Shown here piece by piece: positions 43,504 through 51,249 of a stretch of DNA of 64,000 nucleotides; within the stretch, counting starts at the first letter, position 1; each line of letters begins with the position of its first letter. This stretch comes from Suilimivivens sp964393865 (lineage in GTDB: Bacteria; Bacillota; Clostridia; Lachnospirales; Lachnospiraceae), in NCBI GenBank assembly GCA_964393865.1, contig CAYMUW010000004.1:1-64000 (forward strand), in the 5' to 3' direction. The notes under the pieces are model-generated. The model saw only the letters and a program-made list of their open reading frames with translations, ran no database searches and was not told where the DNA came from. The position numbers were made by a program, and so were the translations under genes.

Positions 43504-44191
43504 TCTTACGCAGCCTCCTCTCCAGCTTTCCTAACAGTATGGTAAGTATCTTAATGATAACAAAGTAAATTACCGCCGCACCAATCAGGGGCATAAATGC
43601 CTCATAGGTTCTGGAAGATATCTGATTGGCTGCCCTCGTAAGATCAGTCAGGCTTACATAACCTACAATAGCCGTTTCCTTAAGGAGCACGATAAATTCA
43701 TTTCCGATAGGCGGAAGTACATTCTTAATCGCCTGCGGCAGCACAATGTAAATCATAGTCTGCGTCTTGGAAAGTCCCAGAGACCTTCCTGCCTCTGTCT
43801 GTCCCTTGTCCACCGCCAGAATACCGGCTCTTACAATTTCGGCAACATAAGCGCCGCTGTTGATACCAAAGGATAAAACTGCTACCAAAACTCCGTTCCT
43901 GCAATTCTTTAAGATGATAAACCACATAATCAGGAGCTGCAGCACCGAGGGCGTTCCCCGGATAATATCTATGTAGACATTGGCCAGTCTGGTCCAAATG
44001 CTTTTTCCTCCCTTTTTGTTCGTAGAGAGCTTCATCAACGCCACAACCGTACCGATGATAAGACCTAATATGGCCGCCAGAAAGGCTATCTCCAAAGTTA
44101 CTCCCAGCCCCTTGATGTACAGCATCCATCTGTCACCGGAAACAAAGGCCATATCAAACATTTTTGCCACTTTTTCCAACCATGCCTGCAT
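43490..44191 (-). CDS. polar amino acid ABC transporter, permease
   Basis: 233 residues, HisM/GlnP type with about five membrane segments and the ATPase-contact EAA motif in SGAYVAEIVRAGILAVDKGQ, followed by EAGRSLGLSK. A single permease subunit suggests a homodimer. It lies 102 bases after the binding protein; a hairpin in the gap (44216-44251) probably lowers its level relative to the binding protein. Confidence 0.94.
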   Translation of the reverse strand: MQAWLEKVAKMFDMAFVSGDRWMLYIKGLGVTLEIAFLAAILGLIIGTVVALMKLSTNKKGGKSIWTRLANVYIDIIRGTPSVLQLLIMWFIILKNCRNGVLVAVLSFGINSGAYVAEIVRAGILAVDKGQTEAGRSLGLSKTQTMIYIVLPQAIKNVLPPIGNEFIVLLKETAIVGYVSLTDLTRAANQISSRTYEAFMPLIGAAVIYFVIIKILTILLGKLERRLRKSDNR

Positions 44192-44215
44192 ATCGTTAAG
44201 TTCCTTTCTTCTCTA

Positions 44216-44251
44216 AAAGAGGATAGCACCTGCTAAAATGCTATCCTCTTT
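44216..44251 (-). terminator. intra-operon hairpin between binding protein and permease genes
   Basis: Perfect 13-bp stem AAAGAGGATAGCA / TGCTATCCTCTTT with a 10-base loop. TTTT follows weakly on the minus strand, which fits partial termination or 3' end protection. Confidence 0.8.
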
Positions 44252-44293
44252 AACTTTCACGCTTATCTGTCTATTCCGCCATATAAACTTTTG

Positions 44294-45166
44294 TTACTCA
44301 ATATAAGTGCTGACAAGTTCATCGAAGGTTCCGTCAGCCTTGATTTCTTCCAGTGCTGCATTCACCTGATCAACCAGCGCTGCATCACCCTTAGGCATTG
44401 CAATTGCATATTCCTCTGCCTCAAATCCAAACTGTGCTCCGTCAACTGCAACTACCTGGCCCTCAAACTTCTCCTCAAATACAAGTGCAGGGTTCTTATC
44501 AATGATTACGCAGTCAACTCTTCCGTTTATCAGGTCGTTTACTGCATCAACTGCCTTGTTGTAACCGGAAACCTGTGCGCCTTCAATATCGCTGGCAATA
44601 AAATCACCTGTAGTTCCAAGCTGAACGCCAATTGCCTTATCCTTAAGATCATCTGCGGTTGTAATCTCAGAACCTTCAGGAAGAATAACATACTGAACTG
44701 CCTCATAGTAAGAATTGGAGAAATCAACGCTTTCCTTTCTCTCATCAGTCACTGTCATGCCGGCAATTGCCAAATCAATCTTGTTTCCGATAGAAGAAAT
44801 TAAGGAAGCAAATTCCATATTCTCAACTACTACCTCTACACCAAGCTTCTCACCGATTGCCTTGATAAGAGCAATGTCAAATCCGTCTGCTTCACCGTTA
44901 TCATCCACATACTCAAAAGGCGGAAACTCTGCATTGGTACCAACGGTAAGTACACCGTCAGCAAGTGCTGCGGAAACTGCTCCGTCTTCCGTACCTTCCG
45001 CATCAGCCTCTGCTGCATCCTCAGTATCTGCAGCATCTGCATCCTCGGTATTTGCTGCATCTGTTGTGTCTGCTGCCGCATCTGTGGATGCATCACTGCT
45101 TCCGCAGGCTGTAAGCAGACTCATAGTCATCACTGCTGCCAGTAATACTGCTAAAAATTTTTTCAT
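44294..45166 (-). CDS. amino acid ABC transporter substrate-binding lipoprotein
   Basis: 290 residues from MKKFLAVLLAAVMTMSLLTAC; the lipobox LTAC marks a lipid-anchored protein. An Ala/Asp/Thr/Glu-rich linker is followed by the family 3 binding domain: VGTNAEFPPFEYVDDNGEAD, IDLAIAGMTVTDERKESVDFSN, and a C-terminal EIKADGTFDEL. AAGGAGG precedes ATG 45166. The long open frame upstream is not used. A 16-bp inverted repeat overlapping the leader may be an ArgR-type site. The ligand cannot be assigned. Confidence 0.94.
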   Translation of the reverse strand: MKKFLAVLLAAVMTMSLLTACGSSDASTDAAADTTDAANTEDADAADTEDAAEADAEGTEDGAVSAALADGVLTVGTNAEFPPFEYVDDNGEADGFDIALIKAIGEKLGVEVVVENMEFASLISSIGNKIDLAIAGMTVTDERKESVDFSNSYYEAVQYVILPEGSEITTADDLKDKAIGVQLGTTGDFIASDIEGAQVSGYNKAVDAVNDLINGRVDCVIIDKNPALVFEEKFEGQVVAVDGAQFGFEAEEYAIAMPKGDAALVDQVNAALEEIKADGTFDELVSTYIE

Positions 45167-45181
45167 AATATTCTCCTCCTT

Positions 45182-45197
45182 ATGCATAAATATGCAT
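45182..45197. promoter_or_regulatory. inverted repeat in the transporter leader, possible ArgR-type box
   Basis: ATGCATA-AA-TATGCAT lies just upstream of the ribosome site of the binding-protein gene. Its AT-rich centre and symmetry are compatible with an arginine-repressor half-box pair, but the match is only suggestive. Confidence 0.35.
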
Positions 45198-45251
45198 TTA
45201 TTTATAAACACTACGAGTCTATCACGTTCATCCGCTAAAATCAAGAGCTTT

Positions 45252-47096
45252 TTAAAGGATAACAATGATTTCCCTTTCCAGGCAAACCACGCATCTCCCG
45301 GCTCCCTTATACACAAGAAGCTCCTGATGCGCTCTTCCCAGCCAGAACAGTCCGGGCTTTATGCAGTAGCGGTTTGTATATGCTTTTTCTTCCATTTCCT
45401 CCGAAACAGTCACTGCATAACCGTCCTCCTCAAGCCGCACCCGGAGTCGTCCCAAATAGACCAGTCTCCCCTCGCCGTCATCATTGTATAGCTTTACGCT
45501 TCTTCGAATATATAGTAATAGAAGAAATGCCCCCGTCAAAAGGAGAAGCGTGCCGATGGTAACGGTAATCACTTTTACTGCCGGAATTGCAAAAAGGCCT
45601 TTGAAAAGCCGGGACCTTTCTGCCTGCCCGGAAGCGGAATTGATCGCTTTGACCTCAGGAAGCTCCTTTTGATCTGTTTTCTCCTTCCATATGGCAGGTT
45701 TCGGTGTTGGAGAAGCCGGATTTTCCTCTGCCGCATCACCATCCGCCTCATCTTTATCCTTAGAGTTATCCGCTTTTCTCACTGTGTCTGCCACAGATTT
45801 ATCCTCATCTTTTTCCCGGCTTTCCTCTTCATCCGTTTTTTCCCCCTGATCTTTCTCCTCTGAAACCGGGGTCACAGAAGGCTCTTCCGTGGCTGAGGGC
45901 GCCGGGTCTTCCTCCTCCTCTTCTCCCTCCGTTTTCCTGTCAGGGGTTGGCGTGGCCCCGCCTTCCTCCCCGTCACCGCCGGACCGGGACAGTACATTAT
46001 CCACCGTGATGCTGCTTATAAGACCACTTTCATCCACATCACGGTTTAACAGCTCCAGCTCCACCGTATACTTTCCGTTTTCAACTACCTGGATTTGCTC
46101 CCCGTTTCCAATTTTCTGCCCCGACTCGTCATACCAGCTAAAGGGAGCGTCACTTGGCCGCAGGCTTCCGCCGGACAAATCCTCCAGCCTGACGCTGACC
46201 ACAACCTGCTCCTGTTCGTCGGCGCTTTCGTTGGTGACAATCAGTCTGCCACAGGGCGTTTCCTCGTCCAGCCCGCAGTTTCTGTTAAATCCCTCCACAC
46301 GCTTCTCACAGGTGAGACGATAATATTCTACACTTCCCTCTGCCATCCCGCAGCCCGTCTCATAGCCTTCCATCTCGTCAGCTTCTTTTCCGCAGGAAAG
46401 CTCATAGCTTATGGGCTGCTCCGTATCCACATTGCAGACAAGGGCATTATAAATGTGGTAGCTGTAGGACATAATTCCACATTCCACACAATATACCAGA
46501 AATAAGCTTTCTTCTCCTATGCCGCAGTCCTGATGGGAACCGGTTCCCTCCGCCTTTTCATGAGGTGCATTCGGCCCATGCTCGTCACAGCTTTCCTCCC
46601 AGGTTTCAACCACCGTTCCTTTGGTATAGCGAATGGTGCATATCTTATCCTGGTAGCATTGCTCCCCATGCGTGTGGTAAACCGGCGTATAACAGGCTCC
46701 TCCCTGATGCTCATCTCCCTGATGCACATGCCTTACAGGAACGGTATAACACCCGCCGCCATTCAAGGCATCTCCCTGATGTACATGCTCCACAGCGGTT
46801 TCATAGCAGGCCCCTCCGTCCTGCTCATTTCCCTGATGAACATGAGGAATCTCCTCCCCATAGCAGCCGCCTCCCGCTATGGCATTTCCGATATGCCTGT
46901 GATAAATTTCCGTAATCACCACTCTGGGAGCGATCTCCTCATTTTCGGCGCCATATACCACCGGTGCTTCCTGACTGAGCGTCTGCATAAATATTCCTGC
47001 AGCCAGCCCCGCCGCCGCTGCTGATACAGTCAATCTTTTTATTTTGCATTTTGTTGTTTTCTTATTACCATTTTTATTTTGCTTAAAAATCCTCAT
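45252..47096 (-). CDS. large secreted single-pass protein with tandem HxHxG...GGxCY repeats
   Basis: 614 residues: signal or anchor (about 20-42); five 19-residue repeats (about 65-150), each with two His and one Cys, for example PHVHQGNEQDGGACY and RHVHQGDEHQGGACY; a Cys-rich region of about 130 residues with paired CG motifs; a beta-sandwich-like part (about 270-365); a highly charged Glu/Lys/Asp linker; one membrane segment near 505-530; and an 80-residue cytosolic end. No family recognised. Metal binding or disulfide cross-linking is inferred from His/Cys spacing. Expression passes a short leader with a terminator and repeat copy 3. Confidence 0.75.
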   Translation of the reverse strand: MRIFKQNKNGNKKTTKCKIKRLTVSAAAAGLAAGIFMQTLSQEAPVVYGAENEEIAPRVVITEIYHRHIGNAIAGGGCYGEEIPHVHQGNEQDGGACYETAVEHVHQGDALNGGGCYTVPVRHVHQGDEHQGGACYTPVYHTHGEQCYQDKICTIRYTKGTVVETWEESCDEHGPNAPHEKAEGTGSHQDCGIGEESLFLVYCVECGIMSYSYHIYNALVCNVDTEQPISYELSCGKEADEMEGYETGCGMAEGSVEYYRLTCEKRVEGFNRNCGLDEETPCGRLIVTNESADEQEQVVVSVRLEDLSGGSLRPSDAPFSWYDESGQKIGNGEQIQVVENGKYTVELELLNRDVDESGLISSITVDNVLSRSGGDGEEGGATPTPDRKTEGEEEEEDPAPSATEEPSVTPVSEEKDQGEKTDEEESREKDEDKSVADTVRKADNSKDKDEADGDAAEENPASPTPKPAIWKEKTDQKELPEVKAINSASGQAERSRLFKGLFAIPAVKVITVTIGTLLLLTGAFLLLLYIRRSVKLYNDDGEGRLVYLGRLRVRLEEDGYAVTVSEEMEEKAYTNRYCIKPGLFWLGRAHQELLVYKGAGRCVVCLEREIIVIL

Positions 47097-47131
47097 TGCT
47101 TTTGCTTCCTTTCTTTCCTGATTTTAAAAAC

Positions 47132-47232
47132 AACCAGATGAAACACGCTTTGCGAGTTTCGCTGGTTCTCGCGACAGTCGCTGAGTGAACATGCAAGCAT
47201 GTTCGTTCATCCCGTTGCTCGCATAAATAAAA
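47132..47232 (-). repeat. 101-bp two-hairpin dispersed repeat, copy 3
   Basis: The most divergent copy, but still about 90 percent identical to the other two, with both hairpins preserved. It lies between a leader terminator and the His/Cys-repeat gene, in the same relative orientation as copies 1 and 2. Confidence 0.9.
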
Positions 47233-47260
47233 CCTGCCCATGGATATTCCACGAACAGGT
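47224..47260 (-). terminator. leader terminator (candidate attenuator) before the His/Cys-repeat gene
   Basis: ACCTGTTCGTGGA / TCCATGGGCAGGT, then TTTTATTTAT on the minus strand, about 48 bases after the predicted start of transcription. The upstream ACAGGAG can pair with the ACCTGT arm, which would form a competing antiterminator (inference). Confidence 0.65.
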
Positions 47261-47314
47261 CTCCTGTCTATCATCTCTCAATTCAATTTGGATTTCTAAG
47301 CGGTAAGTGGACTA

Positions 47315-47343
47315 AGCATAGCACAAGAACTGCCTGTTGTCAA
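47315..47343 (-). promoter_or_regulatory. promoter of the His/Cys-repeat gene
   Basis: TTGACA (47338-47343) and TATGCT (47315-47320) lie on the minus strand with a 17-base spacer, overlapping the end of the acyltransferase gene. Confidence 0.75.
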
Positions 47344-48452
47344 ACACTTCTTCTGCAAATCCGGTTGACCTGCTTCCCCAGACTGCGCTGGACATAAGCA
47401 ACCATAAGCGGAACCGCTATTCCCGCCAAAAGGTAAAGCCACTTACAGGCCTCCGAGCCGCCTGCCAGATACACAAAGCCAATCTCACTGAAAAACATTT
47501 CCTTATCAAATTCCGCACAGAGAGGCGTCCATATGCTGACCAGATAAAAGAAGCCTTTCACCAGCATAAAGCTTGCCACATGATGCATCATAATCCCATA
47601 AGTGTTACGGCCGATATACACCATCTTACCTGACAGATAAGGTATTCCACTGATAATTTTAGCCACCCGCAGCCAAAAGGCAATTCCCGTTATAATTGTA
47701 ATATAAGGAATCACCGGTCCGTTTGCAAAGCTTGTGACCCATACCGCACTAAATGCAAGTCCTCCGCAGAATATGGTAATCAGCACCTGAATCCCCATCA
47801 CAATCAGAAAATAGGGACCGTCCGGCAGTCTGTCATGCTTCTCCAGCTTTTCCCTGTATATTCTGCCCATCTGGAAACCGGGCAGCATAAAAAGCAGCCT
47901 TCCCGGGAACTTATACCAGCCCCACACATGACCGCCTATAGCCAGCCACACCGTCAGGATGCCTGCTGCAAGACACAGCCCAAAAATCAGCCATTCATGA
48001 TTCAGATGCAGAAGAGACAGTACCTTACGCATCAATACATTGATCACTTCCAGCAAAAACAACGCCGGTACAAACCATGCCGGAAAATTATACATAAACT
48101 GGTGTCCGTCCAAAAAAGGTGACAAAAACAAAGTCCGAAGAGAAAGCTCTCCTCCTATGGAAAACCCAACATGATGAAGCAGGGTTGCCAGAATTCCATA
48201 AAATAAATTCCACAAAAAATATGGCAGAAGCAATGTCACGCATTTTCCAAGCAGATAGCTGATCATCCGGTCCTCCGCATCCTTTTTGTAAAAATATCCT
48301 GAAACAAATAAGAACACAAACACATGAAAGGAATAATAGGGAAACAGTTCTCCGATCTCAAAAAGATTGTACCCCAGATGTCCCGCAACCACCAATATAA
48401 TACCGATTGCAGACAATATTCGAAACTCTCGATTTTCCTTGTAATCAGGCAT
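47340..48452 (-). CDS. acyltransferase family 3 membrane protein
   Basis: 370 residues from MPDYKENREFRILSAIGI (AGGGGG seven bases upstream). About ten membrane segments. The family His is in VVAGHLGYNLF and the first loop has SFHVFVFLFVSGYFYKK. Such enzymes O-acetylate or succinylate extracellular polysaccharides. The protein ends with a basic tail. It is divergent from the lipoprotein operon. The acceptor is unknown, but the envelope gene context fits. Confidence 0.85.
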   Translation of the reverse strand: MPDYKENREFRILSAIGIILVVAGHLGYNLFEIGELFPYYSFHVFVFLFVSGYFYKKDAEDRMISYLLGKCVTLLLPYFLWNLFYGILATLLHHVGFSIGGELSLRTLFLSPFLDGHQFMYNFPAWFVPALFLLEVINVLMRKVLSLLHLNHEWLIFGLCLAAGILTVWLAIGGHVWGWYKFPGRLLFMLPGFQMGRIYREKLEKHDRLPDGPYFLIVMGIQVLITIFCGGLAFSAVWVTSFANGPVIPYITIITGIAFWLRVAKIISGIPYLSGKMVYIGRNTYGIMMHHVASFMLVKGFFYLVSIWTPLCAEFDKEMFFSEIGFVYLAGGSEACKWLYLLAGIAVPLMVAYVQRSLGKQVNRICRRSV

Positions 48453-48526
48453 ACCCTTTCCCCCTATACCAATCAGATTGGAATTACCGGCCATGCAGAA
48501 TTCTAACTGTAGTATACAAAAAAATA

Positions 48527-48555
48527 TTGTGTAATAAAAGCAAAAAATTTATAAT
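48527..48555 (+). promoter_or_regulatory. promoter giving a probably leaderless mRNA
   Basis: TTGTGT (48527-48532) and TATAAT (48550-48555) have a 17-base spacer. The start codon follows the -10 box by only six bases, so transcription should begin at or next to the ATG. Confidence 0.65.
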
Positions 48556-48561
48556 AGCTGT

Positions 48562-49617
48562 ATGAAAACGAAAGCATTGAAACCTATTACCTTTTTAAAC
48601 AAACTATTTTCCCTTATTGGTATATTCGTCCTTGCCGGACTGCTTGGCGGCTGCGGTCATACCCGACCGGAACCTGCAGACAGTTACATCCCCAAGGATT
48701 ACCTTGCAGTTTCTGAACCAATCACTATGGACCGCTCCTTGCTGAATACAATCCCCAACAATCCGTTTCCCGCCTTAAGCGTGCCCACCTATATTACCAG
48801 GGTAAAGGACACTTACTTTATTGTGGACTGCTACAACAATCAGGTTATCTACCATAATAATCTGACCGATCCGCTGTACGAATGGCACATCATGACAAAC
48901 GATATTGCCATGGGGCATACTTTGGCAAGTGATGGAACTGTATATTTAATTGACGATACCGAAAACAACCGTATTCTGGTGATGGAGGAGGATGTCAATG
49001 ACAACGGCGTTCCCGTATTTGTTCCCACTCAGGAATTTACCGATATCGGCGACAGACCTCATTATATCGTGTATGACGAATATACCGATACCTTCTATGC
49101 CTGGAGCTCCCAAAGCGGTGAAATGTTCCTCTTCCGTCATCCCGAAAATGATTCCCGTATGTATCTGACACAGGTACTTTCCATTCCTTCGCTGAAGGGC
49201 ATTTATGTGCGCTCCTTTACCATTGTGGAGGACCGGATTTACTTTGTTTCCGGTAATTCCAGCATTATAGAAGCGGATCTTTACAGCTTTGAAATCCAAA
49301 AGGAGTATCCTGTTCCCGACCAGCTTGCCGGAATGATACAGCTGACTCCAATTGAAGATTACTTCTATATTACCATTTCCACCGATATTACAGGCAATCA
49401 GGATTATGCCACCATGATCCGCACCCAAAAGCTTGAGGATCTTGCCAATGGGAACTATGAGGACGTTTACGATAATTTTATCGGAGGCGGTACTCCCTAC
49501 TATATCACACAGATAGATGATTACTGGTATCTGACAGAACACCGTATTCCGGGGCACTCCATCTGGCGCTTTCAGGTAACGGATAACGAAATAACAGATG
49601 TGGTTTCAATATATTAA
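48562..49617 (+). CDS. lipoprotein with beta-propeller-like repeats, unknown function
   Basis: 351 residues. A signal peptide with lipobox LLGGC (about residues 28-32) anchors it outside the membrane. The remainder repeats short beta motifs (YFIVDCYNNQVIYHNN, VYLIDDTENNRILVMEE, YIVYDEYTDTFYAWSS) like an NHL or six-bladed propeller. No family recognised. No Shine-Dalgarno is present; the promoter position suggests leaderless initiation. It is followed 20 bases later by a GT39-like gene, so the two may act together on a surface glycan. Confidence 0.72.
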   Translation: MKTKALKPITFLNKLFSLIGIFVLAGLLGGCGHTRPEPADSYIPKDYLAVSEPITMDRSLLNTIPNNPFPALSVPTYITRVKDTYFIVDCYNNQVIYHNNLTDPLYEWHIMTNDIAMGHTLASDGTVYLIDDTENNRILVMEEDVNDNGVPVFVPTQEFTDIGDRPHYIVYDEYTDTFYAWSSQSGEMFLFRHPENDSRMYLTQVLSIPSLKGIYVRSFTIVEDRIYFVSGNSSIIEADLYSFEIQKEYPVPDQLAGMIQLTPIEDYFYITISTDITGNQDYATMIRTQKLEDLANGNYEDVYDNFIGGGTPYYITQIDDYWYLTEHRIPGHSIWRFQVTDNEITDVVSIY

Positions 49618-49637
49618 CAGTCAGGAAAGGAATACGA

Positions 49638-51233
49638 ATGAAAATATTACCATTTAAACTTACCGGCACAGCCTTTTCCGCAAAGAAAAACAGAACAAGC
49701 CTCAGCATCCTGTTCACCATTCTGGCATCCTGTTTATTGACTGCCATTTTGCAGGGAAGCAGCTTTTTCTACTGTACTCACTATACCAAGGTATTTGTAC
49801 TGGCCTGCTTTTTTGTTTTATACATAGGGCTCTTCATGTATCTGAAGGCTGCCAAACGCCTTGATGAAAATACCCTTGTATTTATGATGATCTTTCTGGG
49901 AGTACTGCTCCGCTGCAGCTACGTGCTCTTATCCGGCCTTTATGACCGGCAGCATGACGCAGGCGCATACACCGGAATGGGAACCTCCTTTGTCAATCCG
50001 GGACACATCGGCTACATTGAATATATTTACAAATTCCACAAGCTGCCGGATATCAACCCCTATGAGCTGTTTGCCTACTATCACCCGCCGCTGCATCATA
50101 TTCTTTCCTATCTCTGGCTGCAGCTGAATATATGGCTGGGGGTCAGTGAGGAGCTTGCCTTTGAGAACCTGCAGATTCTACCTCTTTTTTATTCCTGCTT
50201 ATGTATGTCTGTCACATGGAAAATTCTTGAAACCTTAAGAATAAAGGGAAATGGACTTTTCATCGGACTTGCCTTTATGGTATTTCATCCTGCCACCATC
50301 ATCATGGCCGGCAGCGTTAATAATGACATGCTCACCATTCTCTTTATGAGCCTGACTATTCTTGGCACCTTAAAATGGATTCAAAATAAGGATTTAAAGC
50401 ACTTAATCCCTTTGGCGCTTTACATTGGATTGGGCATGATTACCAAGCTGAATTCCGCAGTGCTTGCCCTTCCGGTAGGACTGATCTTTCTTATGCACTT
50501 TATCTCTGTAATCAAAGGGAAGAATAAAACCGAACTCCTGAAATGGATTAAGAATTATTGCCTTTTCGGCGTAGTGGTGATTCCCATCGGTTTGTCATGG
50601 ATTGTCCGAAATCTGATCCGCTTTGGTGAAAAGCCCGGCGTGCCCGTACCAGGAGAAACCTCTCCCATGTATACCGCCGACTTTTCGCTGTGGCAAAGAC
50701 TTGGGATTCCTTCCCTTGCAGACTGGCACTTTGATTTTCCTTTTCATCCTATCAGTGCAAAGGCATGCAGCAACACCTGGGCAATTATGTTCCATACCTC
50801 CCTGTTTGCGGAAGAATATCCTACTGACCTGTCAGACATTCTGCTGGTTTTATGTCAGATCACCTTCCTGCTGGCGGTGGTTCTTGGAATCGCAACTGCT
50901 GTTCTGTTAATTGCCGTTCTTTTGAACAGGAGTACCGACATGGAAACCCGCATCTTTCTGCTGACAGGCTATATCATCATGCTGATTTCCTTTGCAGCCT
51001 TTGTGGTTATTTATCCTTACACCTGCAGCAGCGATTTCCGCTATGTAGCCATCTGTCTGGTGTATATCTCCATTGCGCTGGGACTGGGTAACCGATACTT
51101 TTTGCAGATGCCTTATGTTTCCAAAGGCTTCCTCTCAAAGGCAGCGCCGGTAATCATGCATATCATCAACTATGGCATCATTGCCGTTTTGGTATCAATC
51201 AATATCATATATCTCTTTTGGGAACGGTGGTAA
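49638..51233 (+). CDS. GT39/ArnT-like membrane glycosyltransferase
   Basis: 531 residues with about 12 membrane segments. The first large loop carries YDRQHDAGAYTG, an acidic site typical of GT-C enzymes, and ELFAYYHPPLHHILSYLWL matches the second conserved loop of PMT/ArnT-like proteins. It probably uses polyprenyl-phosphate sugar donors such as that made by the GT2-GtrA protein (inference). GAAAGGAA precedes the start. The gene ends inside a hairpin and is convergent with the GTPase-nuclease gene. Confidence 0.8.
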   Translation: MKILPFKLTGTAFSAKKNRTSLSILFTILASCLLTAILQGSSFFYCTHYTKVFVLACFFVLYIGLFMYLKAAKRLDENTLVFMMIFLGVLLRCSYVLLSGLYDRQHDAGAYTGMGTSFVNPGHIGYIEYIYKFHKLPDINPYELFAYYHPPLHHILSYLWLQLNIWLGVSEELAFENLQILPLFYSCLCMSVTWKILETLRIKGNGLFIGLAFMVFHPATIIMAGSVNNDMLTILFMSLTILGTLKWIQNKDLKHLIPLALYIGLGMITKLNSAVLALPVGLIFLMHFISVIKGKNKTELLKWIKNYCLFGVVVIPIGLSWIVRNLIRFGEKPGVPVPGETSPMYTADFSLWQRLGIPSLADWHFDFPFHPISAKACSNTWAIMFHTSLFAEEYPTDLSDILLVLCQITFLLAVVLGIATAVLLIAVLLNRSTDMETRIFLLTGYIIMLISFAAFVVIYPYTCSSDFRYVAICLVYISIALGLGNRYFLQMPYVSKGFLSKAAPVIMHIINYGIIAVLVSINIIYLFWERW

Positions 51234-51243
51234 TCACCGTTCC
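51221..51243. terminator. hairpin at the stop of the GT39-like gene
   Basis: GGAACGGTG / CACCGTTCC with the stop codon in the loop. The T-run is weak, but it sits between convergent genes. Confidence 0.5.
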
Positions 51244-51249
51244 TTAAGT

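Noticed and set aside
44216..44251. Full terminator splitting the amino-acid transporter operon
   Set aside because: The T-run is weak and the downstream permease and ATPase lack an obvious promoter in the 102-base gap. Partial termination or 3' protection fits better.
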